A stretch of DNA of 12,063 nucleotides from Sulfurimonas sp. (GCA_002733945.2 NVXO02000011.1:74994-87056); one strand, 5' to 3'; shown: positions 1-6,716, counted from the first letter of the stretch. A program made the numbers and translations. Notes: generated by a model from the sequence alone, not told the origin.

Positions 1-563
1 AATCTATTACACAGATAAAAAAATATAAAAATGATGATATACTCTTTTATGAAGGAGATACAAGTGATAAAATGTACTTTATTATAGATGGAAAAATTGA
101 TGTTTATAAAACAAATAAAAAAGGAAAGATACTTTTTTTAACCCGGTTTTTGTCTTTATCTTTTATAGCGGAGGTTTCAAATTATACAGGTATTGATTTT
201 CCAGCCTCAGCAAAATCTGTAGGTGAAGCTAGTATATTAGTTATAGAGTATAAAACATTTGCAAAGGAGTTTATTCACTATCCAAAAATATCATCTATGA
301 TTATAAAATCACTAGCCAACAAAATCTTAAATTTAGAAAAAGTTATCTCAAGCAATTTAGTGATGGATGCAAAACAAAGAGTTGCTAAATATTTTTATGA
401 AAACGAGGAGTGTTTTAGCTGTATAAAACACTATGAAATAGCACAAAGCTTAAATATAACACCTATTACATTTTCGAGAATTTTAAAAACATTTAAAGAT
501 GAAAATATTATGGAAGATAATAAAATAATCGATAAAGAGAAATTAGTAAAACTATTTTCTTAA
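1..563 (+). CDS. Crp/Fnr-family transcriptional regulator, 5' end missing
   Basis: The frame is open from position 3 to the TAA at 561-563, so the gene begins to the left of the window and only its last 186 residues are visible. The first in-window residues, ILFYEGDTSDKMYFIIDGKI, match the beta-roll of a cyclic-nucleotide-binding-like sensor domain (the 'GD.....y.i..G.v.v' pattern). The C-terminal third (AKQRVAKYFYEN... then HYEIAQSLNITPITFSRILK) is a Crp-type winged helix-turn-helix that binds DNA. No Cys cluster typical of FNR is visible in the part present, so oxygen sensing by an Fe-S cluster is not supported here. The effector is unknown. An internal ATG at 72 lies inside the sensor domain and is not a plausible start. 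Family assignment is confident; the specific regulator is not identifiable. Confidence 0.85.
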   Translation, partial: SITQIKKYKNDDILFYEGDTSDKMYFIIDGKIDVYKTNKKGKILFLTRFLSLSFIAEVSNYTGIDFPASAKSVGEASILVIEYKTFAKEFIHYPKISSMIIKSLANKILNLEKVISSNLVMDAKQRVAKYFYENEECFSCIKHYEIAQSLNITPITFSRILKTFKDENIMEDNKIIDKEKLVKLFS

Positions 564-572
564 CATATAATG

Positions 573-604
573 AGCCTCTAAAACTAGAGAGTGCTGTTGT
601 TTTT
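573..604 (+). terminator. Possible weak terminator after the Crp/Fnr gene
   Basis: CTCTA (576-580) pairs with TAGAG (585-589) around an AAAC loop. AGC (573-575) can extend the stem to GCT (593-595) across a 3-nt bulge. A T-rich run follows (597-604). The stem is short, so this is only a candidate. Confidence 0.3.
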
Positions 605-673
605 AAAATCTAAATTGTTGTTTATGTTATGATTCCAATACCAAAACTGATGAGAAAAAGAAGATAAAAGCAG

Positions 674-1450
674 ATGCTAAATTTAATCGAAATAGATGAT
701 ATAAATATTCCAGAGTTACTTATTTACAAACAGATGAGGGATAATGCCTTTACAAAAGATAATAGTTTTGTTGCAGACTCTCCAAAAGTAATAAACTTGT
801 TACTAGAATCTGATTTAGAGATAAAAAGTATTTTATCTACTAAAGAGTACTATCAAGAATTTGAAGCGCTTATTATAGGAAAAAATATACCAAAATTATA
901 TGTAGCTTCAAGAAAAGAGATTGAGACTATTGCAGGTCATAAAGTACACCATAATGCTATGATGCACGGTATTCGTCCTGAATCGACACCTTTAGATGTG
1001 CTCGGTGATAATATAATTATGTTAGATGAAATATCATTTACAGAAAATATCGGTTCTATTGCTCGTTCGGCTGCTGCTTTAGGTGTGAATTCTTATCTGC
1101 TTCCTAGACAGGGACCCCATCCTTATGCACGACGAGCATTGCGTGTATCTATGGGGCATGTCGCTAAGTTACAAACACATATTTATGAAGATATTTTTCA
1201 GACAATTGAAACACTTAAACAGATGGGTTATACTATTTTAGCCGCTGAAGTAACAGATGACTCTATTGAGTTAGCAAAACTTGAAGTACCTAAAAAATGG
1301 GTTTTACTTATGGGACACGAGGGAAAAGGTATTGCTCAAGAAGTTCTTAATATCTGTGATAAAAGTGTAAAAATAGAGATGGTTGATGGGATTAAAAGTT
1401 TTAATGTAAGTATAGCCGCATCTATAATGATGTATAAATTTATGAACTAA
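674..1450 (+). CDS. SpoU/TrmH-family RNA 2'-O-methyltransferase
   Basis: This 258-aa protein is predicted to transfer a methyl group from S-adenosylmethionine to a ribose 2'-OH in tRNA or rRNA. The C-terminal SPOUT domain shows the three family motifs. Motif 1 is NIGSIARSAAALG (N125, G127, R131), motif 2 is MGHEGKG (213-219, the usual GNEGxG with His for Asn), and motif 3 is IKSFNVSIAAS (240-250), which forms the knotted SAM site. The N-terminal ~110 residues resemble the substrate-binding domain of RlmB/TsnR-like members. The ATG at 674 follows an A/G-rich stretch (AAAAAGAAGATAAAAG) rather than a clean Shine-Dalgarno. It is followed after 28 nt by dbpA, another RNA-related gene, so the two may act together in rRNA maturation. 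The exact target nucleotide cannot be read from sequence. Confidence 0.88.
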   Translation: MLNLIEIDDINIPELLIYKQMRDNAFTKDNSFVADSPKVINLLLESDLEIKSILSTKEYYQEFEALIIGKNIPKLYVASRKEIETIAGHKVHHNAMMHGIRPESTPLDVLGDNIIMLDEISFTENIGSIARSAAALGVNSYLLPRQGPHPYARRALRVSMGHVAKLQTHIYEDIFQTIETLKQMGYTILAAEVTDDSIELAKLEVPKKWVLLMGHEGKGIAQEVLNICDKSVKIEMVDGIKSFNVSIAASIMMYKFMN

Positions 1451-1454
1451 ATGT

Positions 1455-1460
1455 TATAAT
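1455..1460 (+). promoter_or_regulatory. -10 box candidate for dbpA
   Basis: A perfect TATAAT lies 18 nt before the dbpA ATG. There is no good -35 at the usual distance, which is common in Campylobacterota. It would give dbpA its own transcript with a leader of about a dozen bases, in addition to read-through from the methyltransferase gene. Confidence 0.4.
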
Positions 1461-1478
1461 CCTAATAAAGATACTATT

Positions 1479-2834
1479 ATGAACTTCTCTTCACTTTCTC
1501 TCTCTCCACAAATGCTTACGACACTAGATTCCCTTGGATATAAAAATGCCACAGCTATACAAGAACAAACACTACCTCTTATTTTAGACGGTAAAGATGT
1601 TATAGCTGAAGCAAAAACAGGAAGTGGAAAGACTGCTGCGTTTGGTATAGGACTTTTAGAAAAACTTGACGTGAAGAGATTTCGTGTTCAGTCACTTGTT
1701 CTCTGTCCTACACGTGAGCTTGCTGACCAAGTGGCAAAAGAGCTTCGTCGCATTGCTAGATTTAAACATAACATCAAGATTTTGATGCTTACGGGTGGGG
1801 AGAGTTTTGGTCGTCAGTTAGGCTCTCTTGAACATCAGGCGCATATCATAGTTGGTACTCCCGGACGTGTGCTTAAGCACTTAAACAAAGAGAGTTTAGA
1901 ACTCTCAAATCTTACAACATTAGTACTTGATGAAGCCGATAGAATGTTGGATATGGGTTTTTTAGAAGAGGTAGAGTCTGTGATGGCTTTCGCACCTAAA
2001 ATCCGTCAAACACTACTGTTTTCTGCTACTTATGATGCTGAGATTTTAAGTATCTCAAAACGTATCCAAAATGATGCTGTAAGTGTTAAAACAACACAAG
2101 TAGAAGTAGCTAATAAAATTACAGAAGAGTTTTATGCAACAACTTCTAAAGAAGATACTTTTGTAAAAATACTCTCACAGTTCACACCTGATAATGTTAT
2201 AGTATTTACAAATACTAAGGCAGAAGCACGAGAATTAGCAGAAAATTTACAAAAAAGAAAAATAGATGCCCTCGCTATTCACGGAGACTTAGAACAGTAC
2301 GAGAGAAATGATGTTTTAGTACAGTTTGCAAACAAATCATGTCCAATTTTAGTAGCAACAGATGTAGCTGCTCGTGGACTTGACATAAAAGAACTCTCAA
2401 TGGTTGTAAACTACGATATTCCTCATGGCCGTGAGACTTATACTCACCGTATTGGTCGAACTGGGCGTGCTGGAGCTGAGGGAACAGCTATAACGCTCTA
2501 CACTTCTTATGAGGCCGAAAAAGCGGATGAGTATAAAGATGGGCACCGTGCATTTTTAGATGATACTGACCTTAAAGGTTCTACTTCATTTCAACTAAAA
2601 CCACGCTTTGTGACACTTGTAATTGAAGGTGGTAAAAAAGATAAACTTCGTGCAGGTGATCTTCTCGGGGCACTTACTGGTGATGCTGGTTTAAAAGGCA
2701 GCAGTATTGGTAAAATTGACATTTATGATAGACAGGCTTATGTAGCTATAGAGACACGTTTTATTGATGAAGCTGAGAAAGCTCTCAAAAACGGAAAAAT
2801 CAAAGGAAAAAAATTTAGTGTATGGATTTTATAA
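1479..2834 (+). CDS. dbpA: DEAD-box ATP-dependent RNA helicase DbpA
   Basis: This 451-aa protein is close to the length of E. coli DbpA, the ATP-dependent helicase that remodels 23S rRNA during large-subunit assembly. Visible motifs in order are: Q-motif region (Q28), Walker A AKTGSGKT (45-52), PTRELADQ (77-84), TGGE (105-108), TPGR (127-130), DEAD (151-154), SAT (182-184), VATDVAARGLD (292-302) and HRIGRTGR (323-330). Residues ~376-451, starting KPRFVTLVIEGGKKDKLRAG, match the DbpA C-terminal RNA-binding domain. In the family this domain recognises 23S rRNA hairpin 92, and it separates DbpA from other DEAD proteins. The gene sits in a run with a SpoU methyltransferase upstream. Its end overlaps the favoured start of the glutathione peroxidase gene by 17 nt. 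Confidence 0.95.
   Translation: MNFSSLSLSPQMLTTLDSLGYKNATAIQEQTLPLILDGKDVIAEAKTGSGKTAAFGIGLLEKLDVKRFRVQSLVLCPTRELADQVAKELRRIARFKHNIKILMLTGGESFGRQLGSLEHQAHIIVGTPGRVLKHLNKESLELSNLTTLVLDEADRMLDMGFLEEVESVMAFAPKIRQTLLFSATYDAEILSISKRIQNDAVSVKTTQVEVANKITEEFYATTSKEDTFVKILSQFTPDNVIVFTNTKAEARELAENLQKRKIDALAIHGDLEQYERNDVLVQFANKSCPILVATDVAARGLDIKELSMVVNYDIPHGRETYTHRIGRTGRAGAEGTAITLYTSYEAEKADEYKDGHRAFLDDTDLKGSTSFQLKPRFVTLVIEGGKKDKLRAGDLLGALTGDAGLKGSSIGKIDIYDRQAYVAIETRFIDEAEKALKNGKIKGKKFSVWIL
2802..2820 (+). promoter_or_regulatory. Shine-Dalgarno and GTG start for the exported Gpx form
   Basis: AAAGGA (2802-2807) lies 10 nt before a GTG at 2818-2820, inside the end of dbpA. This start adds 23 residues, including a signal-peptide-like hydrophobic run, to the glutathione peroxidase. 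The competing ATG at 2887 has AGGAGA (2874-2879) at 7-nt spacing, which is the stronger site. Confidence 0.45.
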
Positions 2835-3369
2835 GTATTTATTAGTTTTAATGACGGTTTTGTCTTTAAACGCAGGAGAAAAGAACATGAGTATCTATGA
2901 TTTTAATGTAAACAACATTGATGGTAAAAGTATCTCTATGAGTGAGTATAAGGGTAAGGTGCTTCTTATCGTGAATGTAGCGAGTAAATGTGGATTTACA
3001 CCTCAATACGAGGGTTTAGAAAAACTTTACGAGAGCTATAAAAATGATGGTTTTATGGTTTTAGGTTTTCCCTCAAATCAGTTTATGTCTCAAGAACCGG
3101 GCTCAAATGAAGAGATAAAATTCTTCTGTCAAAAAACATATGAAGTTGAGTTTGATATGTTCGCGAAAGTTGATGTAAATGGAGACAACACAGAACCACT
3201 GTATAAGTTTCTCAAAAAAGAGCAGGGTGGTTTTTTGTGGATGGATAGCATCAAATGGAACTTCACAAAATTCCTAGTTGATAAAGAAGGAAATGTAATC
3301 AAACGCTATGGCTCTTCAACTAAACCAGCAGAGATAAATGAAGATATCAAAAAACTTTTAAATAAATGA
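2818..3369 (+). CDS. gpx: Glutathione peroxidase-family thiol peroxidase, possibly exported
   Basis: This enzyme reduces hydrogen peroxide or organic hydroperoxides. Numbered from the internal ATG at 2887 (160 aa), the peroxidatic Cys is C35 in NVASKCGF. The rest of the catalytic tetrad is Q69 (MSQEPG), W124 and N125 (KWNFTKF). C81 (FFCQKTYEV) sits where thioredoxin-dependent members carry the resolving Cys. The usual FPCNQF Cys is Ser here (FPSNQF). This pattern suggests a thioredoxin-linked peroxidase rather than a selenoenzyme. Start choice is uncertain. GTG at 2818 (183 aa) gives a Lys, a hydrophobic run YLLVLMTVLSL and a cleavage-like LNA-GE, that is, a signal peptide. ATG at 2887 has the better Shine-Dalgarno and gives a cytosolic form. 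The stop overlaps the next start (ATGA). Confidence 0.88.
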   Translation: MYGFYKYLLVLMTVLSLNAGEKNMSIYDFNVNNIDGKSISMSEYKGKVLLIVNVASKCGFTPQYEGLEKLYESYKNDGFMVLGFPSNQFMSQEPGSNEEIKFFCQKTYEVEFDMFAKVDVNGDNTEPLYKFLKKEQGGFLWMDSIKWNFTKFLVDKEGNVIKRYGSSTKPAEINEDIKKLLNK

Positions 3370-3875
3370 AACTAAAGTATCTTAACCACTATCCACAACA
3401 GACTCAAACGCAGGTTGTAAAACTTATAGAGTCTGGAAACCTCTCAAAACACCTCTTAAAAAAATATCCAGTCTCACATACGATGAAAAATGATAAGGCA
3501 CTTTTTAAATATACTATGGATATTAAAAACGAGTATATAAAAAAGTCACCCCCACTTTCTAAAACTCTCTATGATGGTAAGATAAATGTCATACATAATG
3601 CTCTGGGCACACATCATTTTATATCTCGGGTTCAGGGAAACAAACTCAAGGCAAAAAATGAGATACGAGTTGCTTCTATGTTTAAGAATGTACCTAAAGA
3701 ATTTTTAGAGATGATAGTAGTACATGAACTCGCGCATTTCAAAGAAAAAGAACATAATAAAGCCTTTTACAAACTCTGTGAATATATGCAAACAGATTAC
3801 CATCAGGTAGAGTTTGACCTGCGTTTATACCTTACTCATGTTGATATGGAGGGAAAGATTAAGGAGTGGATTTAG
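3366..3875 (+). CDS. YgjP-like (DUF45) zinc metallopeptidase-domain protein
   Basis: This 169-aa protein has a zincin motif HELAH (H120, E121, H124) followed by H130 (HELAHFKEKEH). This is the signature of the YgjP/WSS1-like DUF45 family, in which three His bind zinc and the Glu activates water. The upstream half contains the conserved-looking stretch IHNALGTHHFISRVQGNKLK. The protein is shorter than E. coli YgjP-like members (about 230 aa), with a short N-terminal domain. There is no signal peptide or membrane segment, so it is likely cytosolic. Its ATG overlaps the stop of the peroxidase gene by 4 nt (ATGA), implying translational coupling. Its 3' end overlaps the convergent gene on the minus strand by 17 nt. 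The physiological substrate of the family is not firmly known. Confidence 0.82.
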   Translation: MKLKYLNHYPQQTQTQVVKLIESGNLSKHLLKKYPVSHTMKNDKALFKYTMDIKNEYIKKSPPLSKTLYDGKINVIHNALGTHHFISRVQGNKLKAKNEIRVASMFKNVPKEFLEMIVVHELAHFKEKEHNKAFYKLCEYMQTDYHQVEFDLRLYLTHVDMEGKIKEWI

Positions 3876-4194
3876 TCTCGATGTCTACAAGTTCAACTCT
3901 TTCACAATCTTTTTTGATAAGTTTTTTATTTTGAGCATCTTCTTCTGCAAGCTCTAAGATATCGGCATAATCATCTTTTAAAACTTCAAATGTATGTAGC
4001 TCTTTTTGTGTCTCTATTTTGATGATAGACTCATTAGGTTCTGCATTTAAAACTAAGTTTCTAAAACCCTTGGCATATTCACTTTTGATTATTTTAGCTA
4101 TTTTCTCATTTGTGAGTAAGTCATTTAAAGATAACTCCTTATTTAAGTCCGCTTTGCATAAAATTTTATAAGTTACCAAAATAGTCCCTTTCAT
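3859..4194 (-). CDS. Conserved-looking hypothetical protein, 111 aa
   Basis: I do not recognise this protein. It is acidic/basic mixed, soluble, without signal peptide, Cys clusters or obvious catalytic motifs. It starts MKGTILVTYKILCKADLN and ends in a charged tail rich in Glu, Asp and Lys (residues ~80-108). Coding status is supported by a good Shine-Dalgarno (AAGGA, 6 to 7 nt before the ATG on the minus strand), a continuous 111-codon frame and tight packing. Its 3' end overlaps the convergent YgjP-like gene by 17 nt, and its start faces the divergent gene at 4258. It is probably transcribed alone from a promoter in the 63-bp divergent gap. Confidence 0.7.
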   Translation of the reverse strand: MKGTILVTYKILCKADLNKELSLNDLLTNEKIAKIIKSEYAKGFRNLVLNAEPNESIIKIETQKELHTFEVLKDDYADILELAEEDAQNKKLIKKDCERVELVDIETKSTP

Positions 4195-4223
4195 AATAGT
4201 CCTTGATAGTTTATTGATAAAGA

Positions 4224-4236
4224 ATTTTACTATGAT
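4224..4236. promoter_or_regulatory. Back-to-back -10 candidates in a divergent gap
   Basis: Plus strand TATGAT (4231-4236) would serve the gene at 4258 with a leader of about 15 nt. Minus strand TAAAAT (complement of 4224-4229) would serve the gene starting at 4194. The two boxes are one base apart, so the promoters could exclude each other. Neither has a convincing -35. Confidence 0.3.
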
Positions 4237-4257
4237 TTTAGCGAGTGCTTAAAATAT

Positions 4258-4473
4258 ATGACATTTTGCAATAGATTACTTAAACGAGGACTGGCTTATA
4301 AAATGATACGAAAAGGAGATACTCTATACATCAGTGGTATGGACGCACCAAATAGAGTTTTAAGAGATGAATCATATAAACTGTTAGCACATGCCCCATA
4401 TATGTTTCGTGATGTAAGTGTAGTAGATGAGAAGGTTGAGTACTTCTCTTCAATGCGTACTACGCTGGCATAG
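4258..4473 (+). CDS. Small hypothetical protein, 71 aa
   Basis: I do not recognise this protein. It is basic in its first half (LLKRGLAYKMIRKGD) and contains DTLYISGMDAPNRVLRDESYK in the middle. It has one Cys (C4) and no membrane segment or signal peptide. The ATG at 4258 has no strong Shine-Dalgarno, so a downstream start at M16 (MIRKGDTLY) cannot be excluded. That start also lacks a clear site. It lies between a divergent gene on its left and a convergent GNAT gene on its right, and is followed directly by a hairpin terminator. This supports a real single-gene transcript. Confidence 0.55.
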   Translation: MTFCNRLLKRGLAYKMIRKGDTLYISGMDAPNRVLRDESYKLLAHAPYMFRDVSVVDEKVEYFSSMRTTLA

Positions 4474-4476
4474 AAA

Positions 4477-4502
4477 AAAGAAACCTTCTAGAGGTCTTCT
4501 TT
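4477..4502. terminator. Bidirectional rho-independent terminator
   Basis: The hairpin pairs AAAGAAACCTT (from 4477) with the GAGGT-C-TTCTTT arm ending at 4502, around a CTA loop, with one bulged C at 4496. It is flanked by an A-run before (4473-4479) and a T-run after, so it can stop transcripts from both converging genes. It overlaps the stop codon of the GNAT gene. Confidence 0.6.
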
Positions 4503-4959
4503 AGTCCATCCATTTTCTTGGATCGTAACCATCAGTTGGTCTTATTATCTCTTTTTTTTGTAAAGTTTTTTTCATTAAAGAGTTTTCTTCTTGTGTAAAA
4601 CCAAATTTTGTATAAAATTTTATGAGTTGCTCGTTTGCATATGTTTGGGCAATCATTACTTCTGATACAGCTGAAATTTCAACTAAAAACTGCTCCATCA
4701 TAGCTGTAGCAACACCTTGCTTTCGATACTCAGGCAGGACAGCTAAACTAAGTTGTGGAGTGTTACTCTCTAACTCTCTAGTCCAGATAGCACCGACTAT
4801 AGTACTATCAACAAGAGCATACAGTCCTAAGTCTTTAGGAGTTAAACCATAAAAGTGATAATAGATGTTGAGGTTATCTGCCTCTTTGTGCGCATATTTT
4901 GTCATGTTTTGAACAATTTTACTCTCACTGGAGCGAAGGAAATAGAGGATAGGAGTCAT
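4501..4959 (-). CDS. GNAT-family N-acetyltransferase
   Basis: This 152-aa protein is predicted to transfer acetyl from acetyl-CoA to an amine. The acetyl-CoA-binding motif A is clear: LSLAVLPEYRKQGVATAMM (71-88) contains the Q/RxxGxG/A signature as R79-K80-Q81-G82-V83-A84. The motif B region NEQLIKFYTKFGFTQEE (109-125) has the typical Asn, Tyr and GF of the family. The N-terminal 60 residues, including HKEADNLNIYYHFYGLTPKDLG, would carry acceptor specificity, and the substrate cannot be named. The ATG at 4959 has a weak Shine-Dalgarno (AAGAA). Upstream is a reasonable promoter facing away from the small gene at 5062. The C-terminus (DGYDPRKWMD) runs into the shared terminator. Confidence 0.85.
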   Translation of the reverse strand: MTPILYFLRSSESKIVQNMTKYAHKEADNLNIYYHFYGLTPKDLGLYALVDSTIVGAIWTRELESNTPQLSLAVLPEYRKQGVATAMMEQFLVEISAVSEVMIAQTYANEQLIKFYTKFGFTQEENSLMKKTLQKKEIIRPTDGYDPRKWMD

Positions 4960-4977
4960 AAGAATTCTTTTTTACGA

Positions 4978-5006
4978 ATTATACTATGAAAATGGGAATT
5001 TGTCTT
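4978..5006 (-). promoter_or_regulatory. Promoter candidate for the GNAT gene
   Basis: On the minus strand a perfect TATAAT (complement of 4978-4983) lies 17 nt after AAGACA (complement of 5001-5006), a 4 of 6 match to the -35 consensus. Distance to the GNAT ATG is 18 nt. Confidence 0.5.
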
Positions 5007-5029
5007 TTAATTATGATTTGTGTTATACT
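5000..5029 (+). promoter_or_regulatory. Extended -10 promoter candidate for the gene at 5062
   Basis: TGTTATACT (5021-5029) is an extended -10 (TG-n-TATACT). TTGTCT (5000-5005) is a partial -35 at 18-nt spacing. The -35 segment is shared with the opposing GNAT promoter. Confidence 0.45.
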
Positions 5030-5049
5030 TATGTATAGGTATTATTTGG

Positions 5050-5056
5050 AAGGAGG
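5050..5056 (+). promoter_or_regulatory. Consensus Shine-Dalgarno fixing the start at 5062
   Basis: AAGGAGG ends 5 nt before the ATG at 5062. This is the strongest ribosome-binding site in the window. It rules out the in-frame ATG at 5020, which precedes it. Confidence 0.85.
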
Positions 5057-5061
5057 ATGTT

Positions 5062-5268
5062 ATGAAAGTAGCTCAGTATACATTCCAGTCACCTTCACCG
5101 AGTCAGGTTCAAGTTGGAAAACTTGATCCTTCTTCGCTTAAAGAAGATCAAAAATTATCTTCTTCTGTGACAAATCCGACTCAGGTAGAGGCTCAAAGCT
5201 TCGCAGCAAATCAAGTACAGGAAGTAAAACCAAAAGTCACTGTTAAGAGCATTGATGTTTATGCTTAA
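5062..5268 (+). CDS. Small Gln/Ser/Pro-rich hypothetical protein, 68 aa
   Basis: I do not recognise this protein. From the ATG at 5062 it reads MKVAQYTFQSPSPSQVQVGK, then a segment rich in Ser, Gln, Val and Lys with no Cys, Trp or His. It has no hydrophobic run and is likely disordered and soluble. The composition resembles short linker-like or surface-associated proteins, but no function follows from that. The near-perfect ribosome-binding site and an extended -10 promoter upstream argue for strong expression. It ends 12 nt before the stop of the convergent hydrolase gene, with no clear hairpin between them. Confidence 0.7.
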   Translation: MKVAQYTFQSPSPSQVQVGKLDPSSLKEDQKLSSSVTNPTQVEAQSFAANQVQEVKPKVTVKSIDVYA

Positions 5269-5280
5269 GGTTTAAACAGC

Positions 5281-5817
5281 TTACTTTTTTAAAACTCTCT
5301 CAAGTAGCCACGGCCATTTTCCAAACCCGCTATCAGTGTTTATATGCCCAGTGTTTTCTAAAACTTTTAGTTCGACATCTAACTCTTTTTGTAACTGATA
5401 GAGCTCTTGTACACTCATATATGGATCATTTGTTGAACCGATAAGAAAGACTTCTTTGGCAAATAAACTTTTTGGTATTTTTTGAGGGAAAAATTCCTTG
5501 ATTTCTTCAACTTCACATTTCATGCTTGGAGGTGCTATAAGATAGAGGGTCTCAATAGTTTTTAGAGTACTTGTATTACACAAATGAAACCAAAGCGTAT
5601 TTGCAAGTGAGTGACAAATAACAATATCTGGGTTAAACCCTTCTAGTGTTTCTTCTAATTCATCTCTCCAGACATCAAGCTTTGGTGTATCAAAGTTTGA
5701 AAAACGCAGGAAATTTACACATCCATACTCTTTAACAAGCTCACTAGCTAACCATGATTGCCAATGTGGCAAATCACTTCCACCCCAACCATGAAGCAAG
5801 AGGACTTTTTTCGCCAT
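5281..5817 (-). CDS. RBBP9/YdeN-type serine hydrolase (alpha/beta fold)
   Basis: This 178-aa protein has the length and motifs of the RBBP9/YdeN family (Ser_hydrolase). The N-terminal strand and oxyanion loop read VLLLHGWGGSDLPHWQSWL (5-23). The nucleophile is S70 in ICHSLAN, a variant of GxSxG with Cys and Asn at the Gly positions. The acid is likely D131 in GSTNDPYM, and the His is H158 in TGHINTDSGFGKWP, the family's C-terminal hallmark. It should be a cytosolic esterase or amidase-like hydrolase; family substrates are mostly unknown. Its ATG overlaps the stop of the DUF234-like gene by one base (TAATG on the minus strand), so the two are translationally coupled. Confidence 0.85.
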   Translation of the reverse strand: MAKKVLLLHGWGGSDLPHWQSWLASELVKEYGCVNFLRFSNFDTPKLDVWRDELEETLEGFNPDIVICHSLANTLWFHLCNTSTLKTIETLYLIAPPSMKCEVEEIKEFFPQKIPKSLFAKEVFLIGSTNDPYMSVQELYQLQKELDVELKVLENTGHINTDSGFGKWPWLLERVLKK

Positions 5818-6584
5818 TACTCAACAATCTTTTTAAAGTTTTTAAGAGTGATAAGTCTGAGTTTATCAGATTTTAGTTCTTTTAACTCTTTTGAAAAACC
5901 ATTTTTTGCTACTATGATTAAGATGTCAGGAGTGATGCCAGCAGTTTCACATGTCTCTTGAAGTTTTGTAAGTTCACTCTTTTTGATTTTTGCGTTTGAG
6001 TATCTACATACCCCCGCGATGATCTTTTTTGAACTTGTTTTAGCATAAATATCAAGCTCAATACCTTCTTCAAAGAAAGGACGAATCTCTTTAATCCTAT
6101 CTTCTTTAAAGTTGAGTTTTATAAGCTCATATGAGAGTTGTGTAAACATGAGTTGTAAAAAGTCACTCCCTCGTTTTTCATATCTCTCTTCTAACTCTTT
6201 GTAGTCACCATCTCTGATACCTTTAAAGATAGGAGAAACAAAAGCAAACCAAAATCTTAAAAAGGGAGAGTTAAAGATGGCTGTTGACTTAAAAACACGA
6301 ATTATCTTAGCTTCACTCAGTTCGAAGATTGCATTTTCTCCTACCTCTTTTGAAACACCCGCTCTCTTAAACGCAGTCTGCAATCGCGAGTCGCCCATCG
6401 CTAAACCAGTTAGTATGGAGTGGTGAAGAGGAAGCCCATCTGTAAGCTCTGTGATATCATTGCGAATGTATCTAAAGTCTGGAAGTATGAGCTCCTTTAT
6501 AAGCTCAATAGAGTCTTTTGAAGTATCAAGAGTACCCCAGTTAACCCCACCAAAAATAGAAAATTTTTCTATTGCAGTTTCCAT
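5817..6584 (-). CDS. Stand-alone DUF234-like protein, no ATPase domain
   Basis: From the first ATG this is 255 aa. The stretch FNSPFLRFWFAFVSP and the following region resemble the DUF234 domain that follows the AAA ATPase domain in COG1672-type archaeal/bacterial ATPases. The later segment GIELDIYAKTSSKKIIAGVC resembles their nuclease-like C-terminus. There, an E-x-D and a G-E-C-K motif normally form a PD-(D/E)xK-type site; here the second motif is GVCRY, so the Glu and Lys are replaced. No Walker A motif is present, so it is either a half-protein or a non-ATPase relative. The frame stays open upstream to a stop at 6684-6686 and encodes family-like sequence (SKDTLLEQFRTFYKEHK), so the true start is probably near 6648-6653. 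The region before residue 40 contains FSIFGGVNWG. It is coupled to the hydrolase gene downstream. Confidence 0.65.
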   Translation of the reverse strand: METAIEKFSIFGGVNWGTLDTSKDSIELIKELILPDFRYIRNDITELTDGLPLHHSILTGLAMGDSRLQTAFKRAGVSKEVGENAIFELSEAKIIRVFKSTAIFNSPFLRFWFAFVSPIFKGIRDGDYKELEERYEKRGSDFLQLMFTQLSYELIKLNFKEDRIKEIRPFFEEGIELDIYAKTSSKKIIAGVCRYSNAKIKKSELTKLQETCETAGITPDILIIVAKNGFSKELKELKSDKLRLITLKNFKKIVE

Positions 6585-6710
6585 GTCTTGTGGTTTGTGT
6601 TCTTTATAAAATGTTCTAAATTGCTCTAAGAGAGTATCTTTACTTAGTATGATGAGTAAGCCTTTATTTAAGTAAGAGCTGATTTATACCCTCTTACCTG
6701 TGTATATGAC

Positions 6711-6716
6711 ATTATA
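6711..6716 (-). promoter_or_regulatory. -10 candidate for the DUF234/hydrolase pair
   Basis: A perfect minus-strand TATAAT (complement of 6711-6716) lies before the region where the DUF234-like protein probably starts. A second TATAAA (complement of 6683-6688) is closer. No clear -35 is visible. Confidence 0.35.

Noticed and set aside
4622..4852. 76-codon plus-strand frame
   Set aside because: It lies entirely antisense to the GNAT gene, which has clear family motifs. No ribosome-binding site.
5020..5061. Upstream in-frame ATG for the 68-aa gene
   Set aside because: It precedes the consensus AAGGAGG and overlaps the -10 box, so the start at 5062 is far more likely.
5261..5285. Terminator between the convergent 68-aa and hydrolase genes
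   Set aside because: GTTTAAAC is a perfect palindrome but has no loop, and the flanking bases do not form a stable stem.
5758..5961. 67-codon plus-strand frame
   Set aside because: Antisense to the junction of the hydrolase and DUF234-like genes, both supported by motifs and a coupled start.
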